Source: CAUZFZ01 sp963579025 (lineage in GTDB: Bacteria; Planctomycetota; Planctomycetia; Planctomycetales; Planctomycetaceae). Taken from it: DNA of 64,000 nt. The translations under genes and the position numbers were made by a program. The notes beneath the pieces are model-generated. The model ran no database searches and was not told where the DNA came from. It worked only from the letters and a program-made list of their open reading frames with translations. The stretch is taken from positions 1 through 64,000 of the forward strand of contig CAUZFZ010000001.1 in the NCBI GenBank assembly GCA_963579025.1. Direction: 5' to 3'. Position 1 is the stretch's first letter. Every line of letters starts with the position of its first letter. This document shows positions 8,925-18,417 of this stretch, in pieces.

Positions 8925-11146
8925 GTTTTCTTGCGCCCCTGTATATGGCCGGAATGGCAGCCGTCGCATTGCCGATTCTGTTTCACATGATCCGGCGTAC
9001 GCCAAAGGGCAAAGTGCCGTTCAGCACGCTGATGTTTCTGGAACCATCTCCGCCGCGCGTGACGCGACGATCCAGTATCGAACACTGGCTGCTACTGCTG
9101 CTCCGCGCCGCAGCTGTCATCCTTCTGGCGTTCGCTTTTTCTCGACCGTTTCTCCGTCAGAGCGAAGATCAACTCATCACCGGCGAATCGAAACGCACCG
9201 CGATTCTCGTCGACATCAGCGCGAGCATGCGTCGCGAGGGACTGTGGGTCCAGGCTCTCAAACAGGTCAATCTGGTTCTCGACGATGCCGGACCACTCGA
9301 CGAAGTCTCGCTGCTCGCATTCGACCGGCAGCTTCAACCGCTACTGACCTTCGAGGAATGGGACGGACTCGAGGCCAGCACACGAGAGGCCATTGTCCGT
9401 CAGCGTCTAACGACTCTGAAGCCTGGCTGGCTTGGCACGGATCTGGGGCGAGTACTGCCTGAGGCAGTGACAACCCTGCTGGATCATGCAGACAAATTGC
9501 AGTCGGTCAGGCAGGCGGAACTGATCCTCATATCGGACATCCAGCGAGGAAGTCGCGCCGAGAGCCTGCAGGCCTTCGACTGGCCGGATTCCGTGACCGT
9601 TCAAATTAGATCTCTTAAGGCGAAGACGAACGACAACTCCAGCCTGCAGATTGTCGGGACCACCATCCACCAGGACGGCCTGCGAATTCGCGTCAATAAC
9701 GAACTGGACTCACGACCGGAACGGTTTGATCTGCTTGCTGAAGCTGTTGACGCCGTGCCTGTTTCAACCGAACCGCCAACCGTTGCACAGACGATTCCCA
9801 CCGATACGTCGGGGAAAACGCAGATCATCCCGGCGACTCATCGCCGAGAGATTCCGGAATGGGCTATTCGCGACATCCACGTTCCGCCAGGGCAAAACCG
9901 AGTCGTCAAACTCAGTGACCTGCCATCCGAACGTACCGCATTTCGTCTCACACTGACCGGCGACAAAACCAGCTTCGACAACGAGGCCTGGTTTGTGCGT
10001 CCGAGCCCGCCCATCGTCACCGTGCAGTATCACGGTGATGGCGACGCCAGCGACGCACAGTCGCTCCGCTACTACCTGGAACGTGCTTTTCTCTCGACGC
10101 CTGCGCGTGAAGTTGACTTCGTAGCCGAGGACGTGGAGTTCCCCTCGACTGGAAATCAGGGACTGACAATCGTCTCGCATCTGCTCGATGACGATCAGTT
10201 TCAGAAGGTTGAAACGGCATTCAAAGCGGGTAATCAGGTCCTTGTTGTCGGTGCGACTTCCGAGCTGTGCGAGCAGGCATTCCGCATTGCCGTGCCGCAG
10301 AGCGACATCCTCAAGTACTCAGCGACCGAAGCGGCAGTTGATGGGTACGCGATGCTCGGCAACGTGCAATTGCAACATCCGTTGTTCCAACCGTTCGATG
10401 ACGCAAAGCTCTCCGACTTCACAAAACTACCAGTCTGGAAACACCGTACGCTCAAGCATCAGGCCGTGACCGGATCGCCTAAGGCAACGGCGACAGTGCT
10501 GGCCAGTTTCGATAACGGGGATCCTGCCGTGATCGAAATCAAACAGCGGCTTGATGTCAGTGGACGAGAGGGATCAGTTCTGCTGTTTACGTTTGGATGG
10601 CACGGCTCAGACAGCCGCTTCGTTCTGTGGTCCAAGTTCGTCCCGATGATGAATCACCTGGTCGACCGGCTCGCCGGTACCGATCGCGAGACAACGCGAC
10701 TGACGGTTGGCGAATCGATCCACGTACGCGATGTCGCTTCGAATGCGACGAGTGACGTGGAGATCACCATGCCGTCCGGCACGCGATCGACCGTCAATCC
10801 TGAGTCATCAACATTGCGGCTGAACGAACCGGGAGTTTTCAGCATCGCCTGGAAGGGACCAGCCGGACCTCGCTCCACGGCACTGGCAGTGAATCTCGAT
10901 CCACTGGAAAGCCGCACGTCTCCTCTTGGACTGGATGAATTACGCGCACTGGGAGTACCGCTTCCGGAAGCGACTGTCGATCTGCAGTCGCCCGAAGAGA
11001 AGCGACAGCTTCAGGCGCGCGAACTCGAATCACGTCAACGATTCTGGCAATGGGTCATTCTGGCGAGCGTATTGATACTGCTCGCGGAAACATGGCTCGC
11101 CGGTCGGCTGGCACAACAGACACAACACGCTGCTCAGCCATCGTGA
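8921..11146 (+). CDS. BatA-like membrane protein with VWA domain
   Basis: A 741-residue protein. The N-terminus (MSFLAPLYMAGMAAVALPIL) is the BatA N-terminal domain, with two transmembrane segments (about 5-23 and 56-74). A VWA domain follows with the MIDAS motif DISASM at about residues 98-103. A long middle region is followed by a GATase-like part around 350-530, and a C-terminal membrane helix sits at about residues 712-731. The VWA domain probably lies between membrane helices, on the outer face if topology follows BatA relatives. It couples to DUF58 by a 4-base overlap. A family A repeat begins directly after its stop codon. Confidence 0.85.
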   Translation: MSFLAPLYMAGMAAVALPILFHMIRRTPKGKVPFSTLMFLEPSPPRVTRRSSIEHWLLLLLRAAAVILLAFAFSRPFLRQSEDQLITGESKRTAILVDISASMRREGLWVQALKQVNLVLDDAGPLDEVSLLAFDRQLQPLLTFEEWDGLEASTREAIVRQRLTTLKPGWLGTDLGRVLPEAVTTLLDHADKLQSVRQAELILISDIQRGSRAESLQAFDWPDSVTVQIRSLKAKTNDNSSLQIVGTTIHQDGLRIRVNNELDSRPERFDLLAEAVDAVPVSTEPPTVAQTIPTDTSGKTQIIPATHRREIPEWAIRDIHVPPGQNRVVKLSDLPSERTAFRLTLTGDKTSFDNEAWFVRPSPPIVTVQYHGDGDASDAQSLRYYLERAFLSTPAREVDFVAEDVEFPSTGNQGLTIVSHLLDDDQFQKVETAFKAGNQVLVVGATSELCEQAFRIAVPQSDILKYSATEAAVDGYAMLGNVQLQHPLFQPFDDAKLSDFTKLPVWKHRTLKHQAVTGSPKATATVLASFDNGDPAVIEIKQRLDVSGREGSVLLFTFGWHGSDSRFVLWSKFVPMMNHLVDRLAGTDRETTRLTVGESIHVRDVASNATSDVEITMPSGTRSTVNPESSTLRLNEPGVFSIAWKGPAGPRSTALAVNLDPLESRTSPLGLDELRALGVPLPEATVDLQSPEEKRQLQARELESRQRFWQWVILASVLILLAETWLAGRLAQQTQHAAQPS

Positions 11147-11269
11147 CTCGTTCCAACGCTCTGCGTTGGAACGCACCACAGGACGCTCTGCGTCCCGAGG
11201 GTGGCGTACGATGGATGGACGGGACGCGGAGCGTCCCACGCGCGTTCCCACGCAGAGCGTGGGAACGAG
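11147..11269. repeat. Palindromic repeat family A, copy 2
   Basis: A complete a-b-b'-a' unit of 123 bp. It opens with CTCGTTCCAACGCTCTGCG on the base directly after the TGA of the BatA-like gene. It has GGACGCTCTGCGTCC and its inverse GGACGCGGAGCGTCC in the middle, and closes with GCGTGGGAACGAG. It lies between two co-oriented cluster genes, so its hairpins would be carried in the shared transcript. Confidence 0.85.
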
Positions 11270-11288
11270 ATTGAAACGAAGGTGAGCA

Positions 11289-14200
11289 ATGGACAGGCAC
11301 ATCTCGCGGCAATTGACTCAAGTCATTTCCCGCTTCCGGCGCCTACACCGCTGGCATGCGTTGAGCGTGCTGTGGTGTGTACTTGCCCTGGTTGCGGCAG
11401 GTGCCTGGTATGCGTCACTTCCACCAACGATTGCCGGACAGATCGCAATCTCGATCCTCGCCGTCGGCTGCATCGGTACGCTTTGGTTGTGGCGGCCGGT
11501 GAGTGTTCTGTCGGCCGAGCAACTCAAAGTAGCCCGAGTTGTCGAGAACACATTTCCAGATTTGGAACAACGCCTGCTGACCGTCGTCGAGCAGACACCT
11601 GACGTGCAGACCGGCGGCTTATCGTATCTGCAGCAACAGCTGGCGACCGAGGTCCGCTGCCACTCGTATGGCAACGACTGGAACCGCAGCATTCCGTTCC
11701 AGCGAATCATGAGCCGCATGGTGTTTGCATTCGTGGCCATCGGAACCACGGTGTTCCTGACCGGTCGCATGCACAGCACGCAGTCCGAGACAATCGTTGC
11801 GGCCCAGCCAGCCGACGCTTCGGCAGTGCCCCCCGCTGAATCGGGTCGGCGTTTTTCCGTCTCCGTCGATCCGGGTACGACCGAAGTTGAACGCGGGACC
11901 AGTCTGACCATCGTGGCGAAGTTCGACGGTCCCTTGCCGTCATCGATTTCAATGGTCCAGACCGGAGCGGGCATTCAGGCGACGGCGATCCCGATGCAGC
12001 AGAGTCTGAACGAACCGCTCTTTGGCGTGCGTCTTCCAAGTGTCGATGCACAGTTTGAATACCGCGTCGAGTTTGACAACGAGACCAGCAAGACCTTTCA
12101 CGTCAGTGTGTTCGAACTGCCGCGTGTCGAGCAGGTGGACGCACGGGTTGAATTCCCTTCGTATGCCGGAATCCCTGCTGAACTGATCGAAGACACCTGG
12201 CAGATCGCTGCCGTCGAAGGTTCGACCGCCGTGCTGATTTGCCGGTTGAATAAGTCGATTGAGACCGGGTTTCTGGTATCGGATGACGATCAACGCTTTG
12301 AACTTAAGCGGACCAATGGCTCGTACAAGAGACGCTCTGAACAAAGTCGATCGGTCCAGCTGATTGAAGCCACAACGCCTCAGGATCGACATTCAGACGT
12401 GCAGAATGCGGAATCCGTTAAAGACGAATTCGCAGAGTACAGGAGCAAGCCCGGCAAAATCGTAAGCCGCCCCTATTATATATCTTCACACAACTGGTTG
12501 TTGGATGAGTTGCAGCACCTCTACGTTGCCCGCATTCCGGTCTCGAAGCCGCTCCGTCTGCGGTTTGAGTTGACGGATGACAAAGGGCGGAAGAATCGCG
12601 AAGACGACAAGTTTCTGATTGACGCGCTGCCCAATCGTCCGGCGGAGATCAAGCTGACTTTTCCCGCAAAGGACCTTCGTGTCTCGCCCATCGAAGAGCT
12701 GCAGCTTGAAGCGACCGCCTGGGACGACTTCGGCCTGCGTGACCACGGCATCATCCTGGCCGTGGCCGACGACCCCGACAGGACAATTTCATTGGGTGAA
12801 GCAGGGACGGCGCGCGAACAGCACCACCTGTCGCATCTCGTCGAACTGGAACTGACCGGGGCAGAGCCAGATCAGTTGGTCTCGTACTACTTCTTCGCGG
12901 ACGACGTCGCCGCCGATGGTTCGATGCGTCGCACGATGTCCGACATGTTCTTTGCTGAGGTGCGGCACTTTGAGGAGATATTCCGCGAAGGTCAGGCACC
13001 GCCTGGCGGGCAGCAGCAACAGCAACAACAGGGTGGAAAGAGCGCTCAACAGGCCGAGAAGCTCGCTGAACTGCAGAAGCAGATTATCAATGCCACATGG
13101 AACATCATCCGTCGTGAAAGCGCCGAGACCGTTTCCGCATCCTTCGGCACGGACACGCAACTGCTGATCGAGTCGCAGCAGCAGGCACTGGAACAACTCG
13201 GCGAGCTGGCGGAGAAACTTCAGGATGCAGCGTCGAAAAAGTACGCACAACAAATCGCTGAGGCGATGACGTCCGCTGTGGGTGAACTGCAAAAGAGCCT
13301 GGACGGGTCCTCGGCAGAACCACTCAGTCCGAGTCTGCGGTTTGAAAGGTCGGCGTATCAGACGCTGCTGAAGTTGCGGGCTCGCGAGCATGAAGTCACG
13401 AAGCAGCAGGGAGGCGGTGGTGGAGGTGGCGGCGCTCAGGGCGGCAGTAAGCAGCAGATGCAGCAACTGGAACTCGACAACAAGAAGAACCGTTACGAAG
13501 CCGAGAGTCAGGCGGGCCAGAAGCAGAATGCTCAGCAAAAGCAACAGAATCGTGAGCAGTTACAGGCGGTCAATCGACTGCGCGATCTGGCTCGGCGACA
13601 GGGTGATTTGAATCAGAAACTGCGCGAACTCGAGCACGCGCTGGCCGCAGCCGAAACGGAGAAAGAGCGTAAAGAAATCGAGCGACAACTGAAACGTCTG
13701 CGTGAGGAACAGCGCGACCTGTTGAAAGATGTTGATGAACTGCGCAATCGGATGGAACGGCCCGAGAACCAGCAGCAGATGGCCGAGTCGAAGCAGCAGC
13801 TCGAAAACACGCGCTCGCGCGTGCGACAGGCATCCGAGGCACTCGAGAAGGGTCAGCTTTCGCAGGCGTTGAATTCAGGAACACGAGCCGAACGCGAACT
13901 GCAGGATTTGCGGGACGACATGCGTCAAAAGGCTGCCGGTCAGTTTGGCGAGGCGATGCGCAATCTTCGTGATCAGGCTCATGAAATCGGTGAACGGCAG
14001 GATCGGATCGCCCAGCAACTTACCGAGGACGAGACCGATCCGAAGCAGCAGCGATCATTGCGGTCGAACAAAAACCGCGAGGGCTTGAAGAATGAGTTCA
14101 ACGATCAGAAGAAGCAGCTCGAAGGTGTGCTGGATGGCATGCGTGAGGTGGTCGAGAAAGCCGAAACGGCCGAACCGCTACTGGCGCGTGAGCTTTACGA

Positions 14201-15509
14201 AACTGTGCGTAAGGCTCGTTCGGACCGCCCGGGAGATGCGCTTGATGAATCGCGGAATCTTGTCGGTCGCGGATTGATCGATCAGGCCGCCGAGGCAGAG
14301 CAGCGAGCCCACGATGGTCTCGACCGACTGCAGCGCGGTATCGAACGCGCTGCGGATTCAGTATTGGGTAACGAACTCGAAACACTGCGACGTGCGCAGC
14401 AAGAACTTGACGGCGCCGCCCGTGCCATTGAGAACGAATTGGCCCAGGCCGATCCCTCGCAACTTCGACAGGCCCGCAACGGCGACTCGGATCCGGATTC
14501 GTCGCAGTCTGATGAGTCCCGCTCAGGTACTCCGGGCGAGGATGCATCAAAGCCCGGCGCGCAAGCGCTCGAAACGACCCAGCCGGGTCAGCCGAACTCA
14601 GATGCAAATCAAACGGGACCAGCGGACGGTCAACGTTCGCAAAACATTCCGCCTCAAGGCGATCAGCCGCAGGATGGACAGCAGCGAAAAGGTCAACCTG
14701 GTGGTAAAGCGACGGGTAATAAGGAACCCAATGCCGACTCAAAGCCGGGCGAGCAGACTCCCGGACAACAGCCCGGTGAAACGAAGCCAGGACAGCAAGG
14801 TCAGCCGAAGGAAGGCGAGGGCAAAGGGCAGCCGTCCGAGAGTCCGAACGGAAACCAGCCCGGACAGAAGCCGTCCGCACAAAGCGGCGAGTCTCCATCT
14901 GGCCAGCCGTCGCAGGGCGGTCAGAAGCCAGGCGGGCAAAAGGGTCAGGGCCAGTCACAACAGCCAGGTCAAAGTCCACAGGAATCTTCGGGTGCGCAAT
15001 CGCCTGGTTCGACACCCGGCGAATCAAAGTCGCCTTCGTCTTCCGGATCCGGCGGAGAAGGGAAGGGGCAAGGTAAGCAGCGGCCACAGCCCGGACTGCG
15101 ACAGGGACAGAATCAGGGACCAAAGCAGGCAACGGCTCAGAGCCAGGGTGGGAATCAGTCTGGTCCCGGTGCTCCATTGACCGGCCCCGGATTCCAGAAG
15201 TGGTCCGATCAGTTGCGGAACATCGAAGAGATGGTCGACGACCCGAAGCTGCGCGCCGAAGTGGCCCGGATTCGGGAAGCCGCCCGCAGCATGCGAATCG
15301 AATTCAAGAGACATTCCAAAGAGCCGGAATGGGACCTCGTGAGGATGCAGGTTCTGGAACCGCTCACGGAACTCAAGCAGCGTCTGCGTGAGGAGATTGC
15401 GAAACGGGAGTCTCCAGATTCCCTCGTGCCGATTGACCGTGACCCGGTACCAGACCGATACGCGGACCTCGTACGACGGTATCTTGAACGAATCGGATCA
15501 GGGAAATAG
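11289..15509 (+). CDS. Large coiled-coil membrane protein of the MoxR cluster (DUF4175-like layout)
   Basis: A 1406-residue product starting at an ATG after GAAGGTGAG. Three hydrophobic helices lie in the first 160 residues (about 26-44, 49-66 and 138-157). An extracytoplasmic-looking beta-rich region runs to about 560. A highly charged, glutamine-rich coiled coil follows (about 570-1080), then about 250 residues of Gln/Gly/Pro/Ser low complexity. A conserved-looking globular tail begins GPGFQKWSDQLRNIEE and ends near DRYADLVRRYLERIG. The layout recalls DUF4175-like membrane proteins next to MoxR/VWA genes. It may be a structural scaffold spanning the periplasm (inference). No enzymatic motif is seen. 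Confidence 0.8.
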   Translation: MDRHISRQLTQVISRFRRLHRWHALSVLWCVLALVAAGAWYASLPPTIAGQIAISILAVGCIGTLWLWRPVSVLSAEQLKVARVVENTFPDLEQRLLTVVEQTPDVQTGGLSYLQQQLATEVRCHSYGNDWNRSIPFQRIMSRMVFAFVAIGTTVFLTGRMHSTQSETIVAAQPADASAVPPAESGRRFSVSVDPGTTEVERGTSLTIVAKFDGPLPSSISMVQTGAGIQATAIPMQQSLNEPLFGVRLPSVDAQFEYRVEFDNETSKTFHVSVFELPRVEQVDARVEFPSYAGIPAELIEDTWQIAAVEGSTAVLICRLNKSIETGFLVSDDDQRFELKRTNGSYKRRSEQSRSVQLIEATTPQDRHSDVQNAESVKDEFAEYRSKPGKIVSRPYYISSHNWLLDELQHLYVARIPVSKPLRLRFELTDDKGRKNREDDKFLIDALPNRPAEIKLTFPAKDLRVSPIEELQLEATAWDDFGLRDHGIILAVADDPDRTISLGEAGTAREQHHLSHLVELELTGAEPDQLVSYYFFADDVAADGSMRRTMSDMFFAEVRHFEEIFREGQAPPGGQQQQQQQGGKSAQQAEKLAELQKQIINATWNIIRRESAETVSASFGTDTQLLIESQQQALEQLGELAEKLQDAASKKYAQQIAEAMTSAVGELQKSLDGSSAEPLSPSLRFERSAYQTLLKLRAREHEVTKQQGGGGGGGGAQGGSKQQMQQLELDNKKNRYEAESQAGQKQNAQQKQQNREQLQAVNRLRDLARRQGDLNQKLRELEHALAAAETEKERKEIERQLKRLREEQRDLLKDVDELRNRMERPENQQQMAESKQQLENTRSRVRQASEALEKGQLSQALNSGTRAERELQDLRDDMRQKAAGQFGEAMRNLRDQAHEIGERQDRIAQQLTEDETDPKQQRSLRSNKNREGLKNEFNDQKKQLEGVLDGMREVVEKAETAEPLLARELYETVRKARSDRPGDALDESRNLVGRGLIDQAAEAEQRAHDGLDRLQRGIERAADSVLGNELETLRRAQQELDGAARAIENELAQADPSQLRQARNGDSDPDSSQSDESRSGTPGEDASKPGAQALETTQPGQPNSDANQTGPADGQRSQNIPPQGDQPQDGQQRKGQPGGKATGNKEPNADSKPGEQTPGQQPGETKPGQQGQPKEGEGKGQPSESPNGNQPGQKPSAQSGESPSGQPSQGGQKPGGQKGQGQSQQPGQSPQESSGAQSPGSTPGESKSPSSSGSGGEGKGQGKQRPQPGLRQGQNQGPKQATAQSQGGNQSGPGAPLTGPGFQKWSDQLRNIEEMVDDPKLRAEVARIREAARSMRIEFKRHSKEPEWDLVRMQVLEPLTELKQRLREEIAKRESPDSLVPIDRDPVPDRYADLVRRYLERIGSGK

Positions 15510-15549
15510 GTATGCCGGGTCGCCAGAAAGGTCTATCGAGGGTGAAGCC

Positions 15550-15756
15550 GTGATCGAAACAAACGAGCAGTTGGATCAGAGCATCGAGCAATTGGAACGC
15601 ATGTACCGAGTGCTTGCGGATCTGCGGGCGCGAGTTCAACCGGAAGGCCAGGAACAGTTTCAACTTATGGCCGAAGGACCAGTCGATGAGATTCGTCGTC
15701 TGCAATCTGACATCGAGTCATATCTTGAAGTCGAACTTGTGGCACGCACTGTGTAA
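15550..15756 (+). CDS. Short coiled-coil protein
   Basis: A 68-residue acidic helical protein (ETNEQLDQSIEQLERMYRV ... ESYLEVELVART). The GTG at 15550 is chosen because GAGGGTGAA is placed before it; the frame is also open further upstream, overlapping the previous gene. Heptad-like spacing of Leu, Ile and Met suggests a helical hairpin. It sits 40 bases after the 1406-aa protein and 9 bases before the next gene. It is probably a small cytoplasmic subunit of the same cluster. No family is recognised. Confidence 0.6.
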   Translation: MIETNEQLDQSIEQLERMYRVLADLRARVQPEGQEQFQLMAEGPVDEIRRLQSDIESYLEVELVARTV

Positions 15757-15765
15757 TCAGAGGGA

Positions 15766-18351
15766 ATGGAACCCGACATCATGATTTCATTCGGCAGCCC
15801 AACGTGGTTGATTCCAGCCGCAGTTGTGGCGCTCATCGGTGTGATCGCCGTCGTGATCGCTGCACGGCGAGGCCATGCTCCGCAGCGTATTCGTATGGCG
15901 GCAGGCGCACTGAAAGTGTTCGGTCTCAGTCTGTTGGCGATGTGCCTGATCGAGCCGGTGTGGAGCGGTGTGCAACCGAAGCCACATTCCAATCTGTTTC
16001 TTGCACTCGCGGATAACAGCGGCAGCCTGACCTCTGGCGAACAGGCCGATGGGAAGACCGTCGCAGAGCAGATCGCTCAAGTCGCCAAAGAGCAGCCTCA
16101 GCCGGAGAACTGGCAGAAACGACTGGAGCAGGATTTCGAACTCCATCGTTTCGCGTTCGATCGCCGGTTGCGCCACGTCTCGGCATTTGACGAACTGGAT
16201 TGGAACGGGGGCGCTTCTTCGCTGAAGGCTGCACTGTCCAGCATCGGACAGCGGTTTCAGGGCCGGCCGCTTGGTGGAATCGTGCTGCTTACTGATGGCC
16301 AGGCAACAGACCTGACGACGGCCGAACTCCAGGCGACGCTGAAACAACTGGGCGACGTGCCGATCTACCCGGTGCGGTTTGTTGAGCCCGATGCCATGCT
16401 GGACCTGGCCATCCAATCCGTCTCGGTCAGTCAGACGCCGTTCGAAGACTCTCCCGTCTCGATTCAGTGCGACGTCGCAGTCAGGGGTATTCAGCACGCG
16501 CACGATGAGTATGAAGGAGACCTGCTCGCGGTGTGTCACCTGCTGAACGACGACGGCGAAACCGTCAAAACCGAGCGGCTGCCACTGGGCACTGATACGT
16601 CAACATTGCCATTCCGCCTGCAGTTTCGACCTGTGGCAACTGGTGTCGCTCCGTATCGCTTGCGGGTTGAGCTACAGGCGTTTGAGGGGATGAAAGAGGC
16701 CGTTCTGGACGAAGCGACATTAGCCAACAACGCACGGATCGTTCAGATCGACCGCGGCAGTGAGAAGCAGCGCGTCCTGTATGTGTGCGGTCGGCCGAAC
16801 TGGGAATTCAAGTTTCTGCGTCGGGCGCTTGATGAGGACGAGCAGGTGGATCTGGTCGGCATGATCCGAGTGGCCAGACGCGAGGCAAAGTTCGATTTCC
16901 GTGGTCGTGACGCGCAATCCAGCAATTCCATCTTCCGCGGGTTCAAGAATGAGACAGACGAAGAAACCGAGCGATACGACCAACCGGTCATCGTGCGTCT
17001 GAACACGAAAGACGCCAACGAACTGCGAGGCGGGTTCCCGAAGAAGGCCGACGAGCTGTTCGCTTATGACGCGATTATCCTCGATGACATCGAAGCCGGT
17101 TTCTTCAAACACGAACAACTCGCGCTGATCGAGAAATTCGTCAGCGAACGTGGTGGCGGCCTGCTGATGCTGGGCGGTGCCGAGTGTTTTGAGGCGGGCG
17201 GTTACAACCGAACCCCGGTGGCCGATGCTTTGCCCGTCTATCTGGATAAGGCTGTTTACCCCGATAACGAACTCGGTCTGGCACTCGACCTGACACGCGA
17301 AGGCTGGCTGCAGCCGTGGGTGCGACTGCGACCCAACGAAGCTGATGAGAAGCAGCGTCTTGCCGAAATGCCAACATTCAAGACTCTGAATCCGTCCGAA
17401 GGAATCAAGCCGGGCGCTACCGTGCTGGCGACCGTATCGGATGCCGACGGACACCGCTGGCCGGCGTTGGTCACACAGAAATACGGTCATGGTCGCGTTG
17501 GAGCCATGCTCATTGGCGACCTGTGGCGGTGGCAGATTCGGCGAACGGACGAGCATCCGGATGACCTGGCCAAGTCGTGGCGACAAACGGTCCGCTGGCT
17601 GCTGGCGGATGTTCCCGGTCGAGTGAGTCTTCGTTCCGAACCTGCGCCGGACATTGCTCCCGAGGCTGTGCGGATTCATGTCCGAGTGACAGATGAGGAT
17701 TTCCGGTCTCTGGACAATGCGCGTGTCGCAATCAAAGTTTCCGGACCGGTGACTGGTGGCTCGTTCGATCACGACTCGTTCCAACGCTCTGCGTTGGAAC
17801 GCACGGATGGACGCTCTGCATCCCGTGAATCATCAAATAGCGTTGAGCACGCGTCGGACGAAGGACGGGACGCGGAGCGTCCTGACGGGCGTTCCCACGC
17901 AGAGCGTGGGAACGAGTTGGTGGAATCTGCAGCTTCGGCCAGGGCCGAAATCGTGCTGGATGCTGAAGCGTCACTGGATGAGCCGGGTGTTTACTCGGCG
18001 GTCTTTGTTCCGAAAGAGGCGGGAGCCTGGAACTTTGCTGCCGAAGTAATCACCAGTGATGGAGATTCTCTTCCCTCGGCGGAAACCGGTTGGGTCTATG
18101 AACCTGCCGTCGAAGAATTCCAGGCCACCGGAATCAATACGGAATTGCTCAACGCACTTGCGTCTGAGTCGGGCGGCGAAGTCATCGATGCAGATGAGCT
18201 GGATGAATTCGTCGCGGGCCTGCAGAGCCGACCGATGCCGGTCATGGAAGCCTGGACGATGCCGTTATGGGATCAGCCATTGGTCTTCTTAATCGTGCTG
18301 TGCTGCCTGCTGGGTGAATGGGGGCTGAGGCGGTCGAAGGGGCTGCCGTGA
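15766..18351 (+). CDS. Membrane VWA/glutamine-amidotransferase-like protein
   Basis: An 861-residue protein. Two N-terminal transmembrane helices (about 13-32 and 45-63) are followed by a VWA-like domain with ALADNSGSLT as a MIDAS-type motif. A GATase1-like domain follows around 440-500 (GGGLLMLGGAECFEAGGYN), then an Ig-like region and a C-terminal membrane helix (LVFLIVLCCLLGEWGL). The Cys is displaced relative to classical GATases, so amidotransferase activity is doubtful. Residues about 670-717 are encoded by a repeat element read in frame. A paralogue with the same layout lies at 51034-53565. The start could instead be the ATG at 15781. It is probably a structural or ligand-sensing partner of MoxR. 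Confidence 0.85.
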   Translation: MEPDIMISFGSPTWLIPAAVVALIGVIAVVIAARRGHAPQRIRMAAGALKVFGLSLLAMCLIEPVWSGVQPKPHSNLFLALADNSGSLTSGEQADGKTVAEQIAQVAKEQPQPENWQKRLEQDFELHRFAFDRRLRHVSAFDELDWNGGASSLKAALSSIGQRFQGRPLGGIVLLTDGQATDLTTAELQATLKQLGDVPIYPVRFVEPDAMLDLAIQSVSVSQTPFEDSPVSIQCDVAVRGIQHAHDEYEGDLLAVCHLLNDDGETVKTERLPLGTDTSTLPFRLQFRPVATGVAPYRLRVELQAFEGMKEAVLDEATLANNARIVQIDRGSEKQRVLYVCGRPNWEFKFLRRALDEDEQVDLVGMIRVARREAKFDFRGRDAQSSNSIFRGFKNETDEETERYDQPVIVRLNTKDANELRGGFPKKADELFAYDAIILDDIEAGFFKHEQLALIEKFVSERGGGLLMLGGAECFEAGGYNRTPVADALPVYLDKAVYPDNELGLALDLTREGWLQPWVRLRPNEADEKQRLAEMPTFKTLNPSEGIKPGATVLATVSDADGHRWPALVTQKYGHGRVGAMLIGDLWRWQIRRTDEHPDDLAKSWRQTVRWLLADVPGRVSLRSEPAPDIAPEAVRIHVRVTDEDFRSLDNARVAIKVSGPVTGGSFDHDSFQRSALERTDGRSASRESSNSVEHASDEGRDAERPDGRSHAERGNELVESAASARAEIVLDAEASLDEPGVYSAVFVPKEAGAWNFAAEVITSDGDSLPSAETGWVYEPAVEEFQATGINTELLNALASESGGEVIDADELDEFVAGLQSRPMPVMEAWTMPLWDQPLVFLIVLCCLLGEWGLRRSKGLP
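17775..17916. repeat. Palindromic repeat family A, copy 3, inside a coding sequence
   Basis: The full a-b-b'-a' unit, from CTCGTTCCAACGCTCTGCG to GCGTGGGAACGAG, with inner GGACGCTCTGC and GGACGCGGAGCGTCC blocks. It lies within the VWA/GATase-like gene and is read through without a stop as a Ser/Arg/Glu-rich insert (SFQRSALERTDGRSA ... GRSHAERGNELVE). The reading frame resumes into the Ig-like part. The translated composition differs sharply from the flanking protein. Confidence 0.88.
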
Positions 18352-18417
18352 GATGACTTCGCGGACTATCAGTACATGCGTTGGGACCCCAATCTGGATT
18401 GTTACTGGAGAAACGGG

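Noticed and set aside
14098..15177. Minus-strand frame of 359 codons opposite the 1406-aa protein
   Set aside because: It overlaps the Gln/Gly/Pro low-complexity region, where stops are rare on the other strand. No ribosome binding site or protein pattern was found.
13400..15200. CRISPR-like array suggested by repetitive text in the 1406-aa gene
   Set aside because: The repetition comes from Gln/Gly/Pro/Ser codons in one reading frame with irregular spacing. There are no constant repeats with unique spacers.
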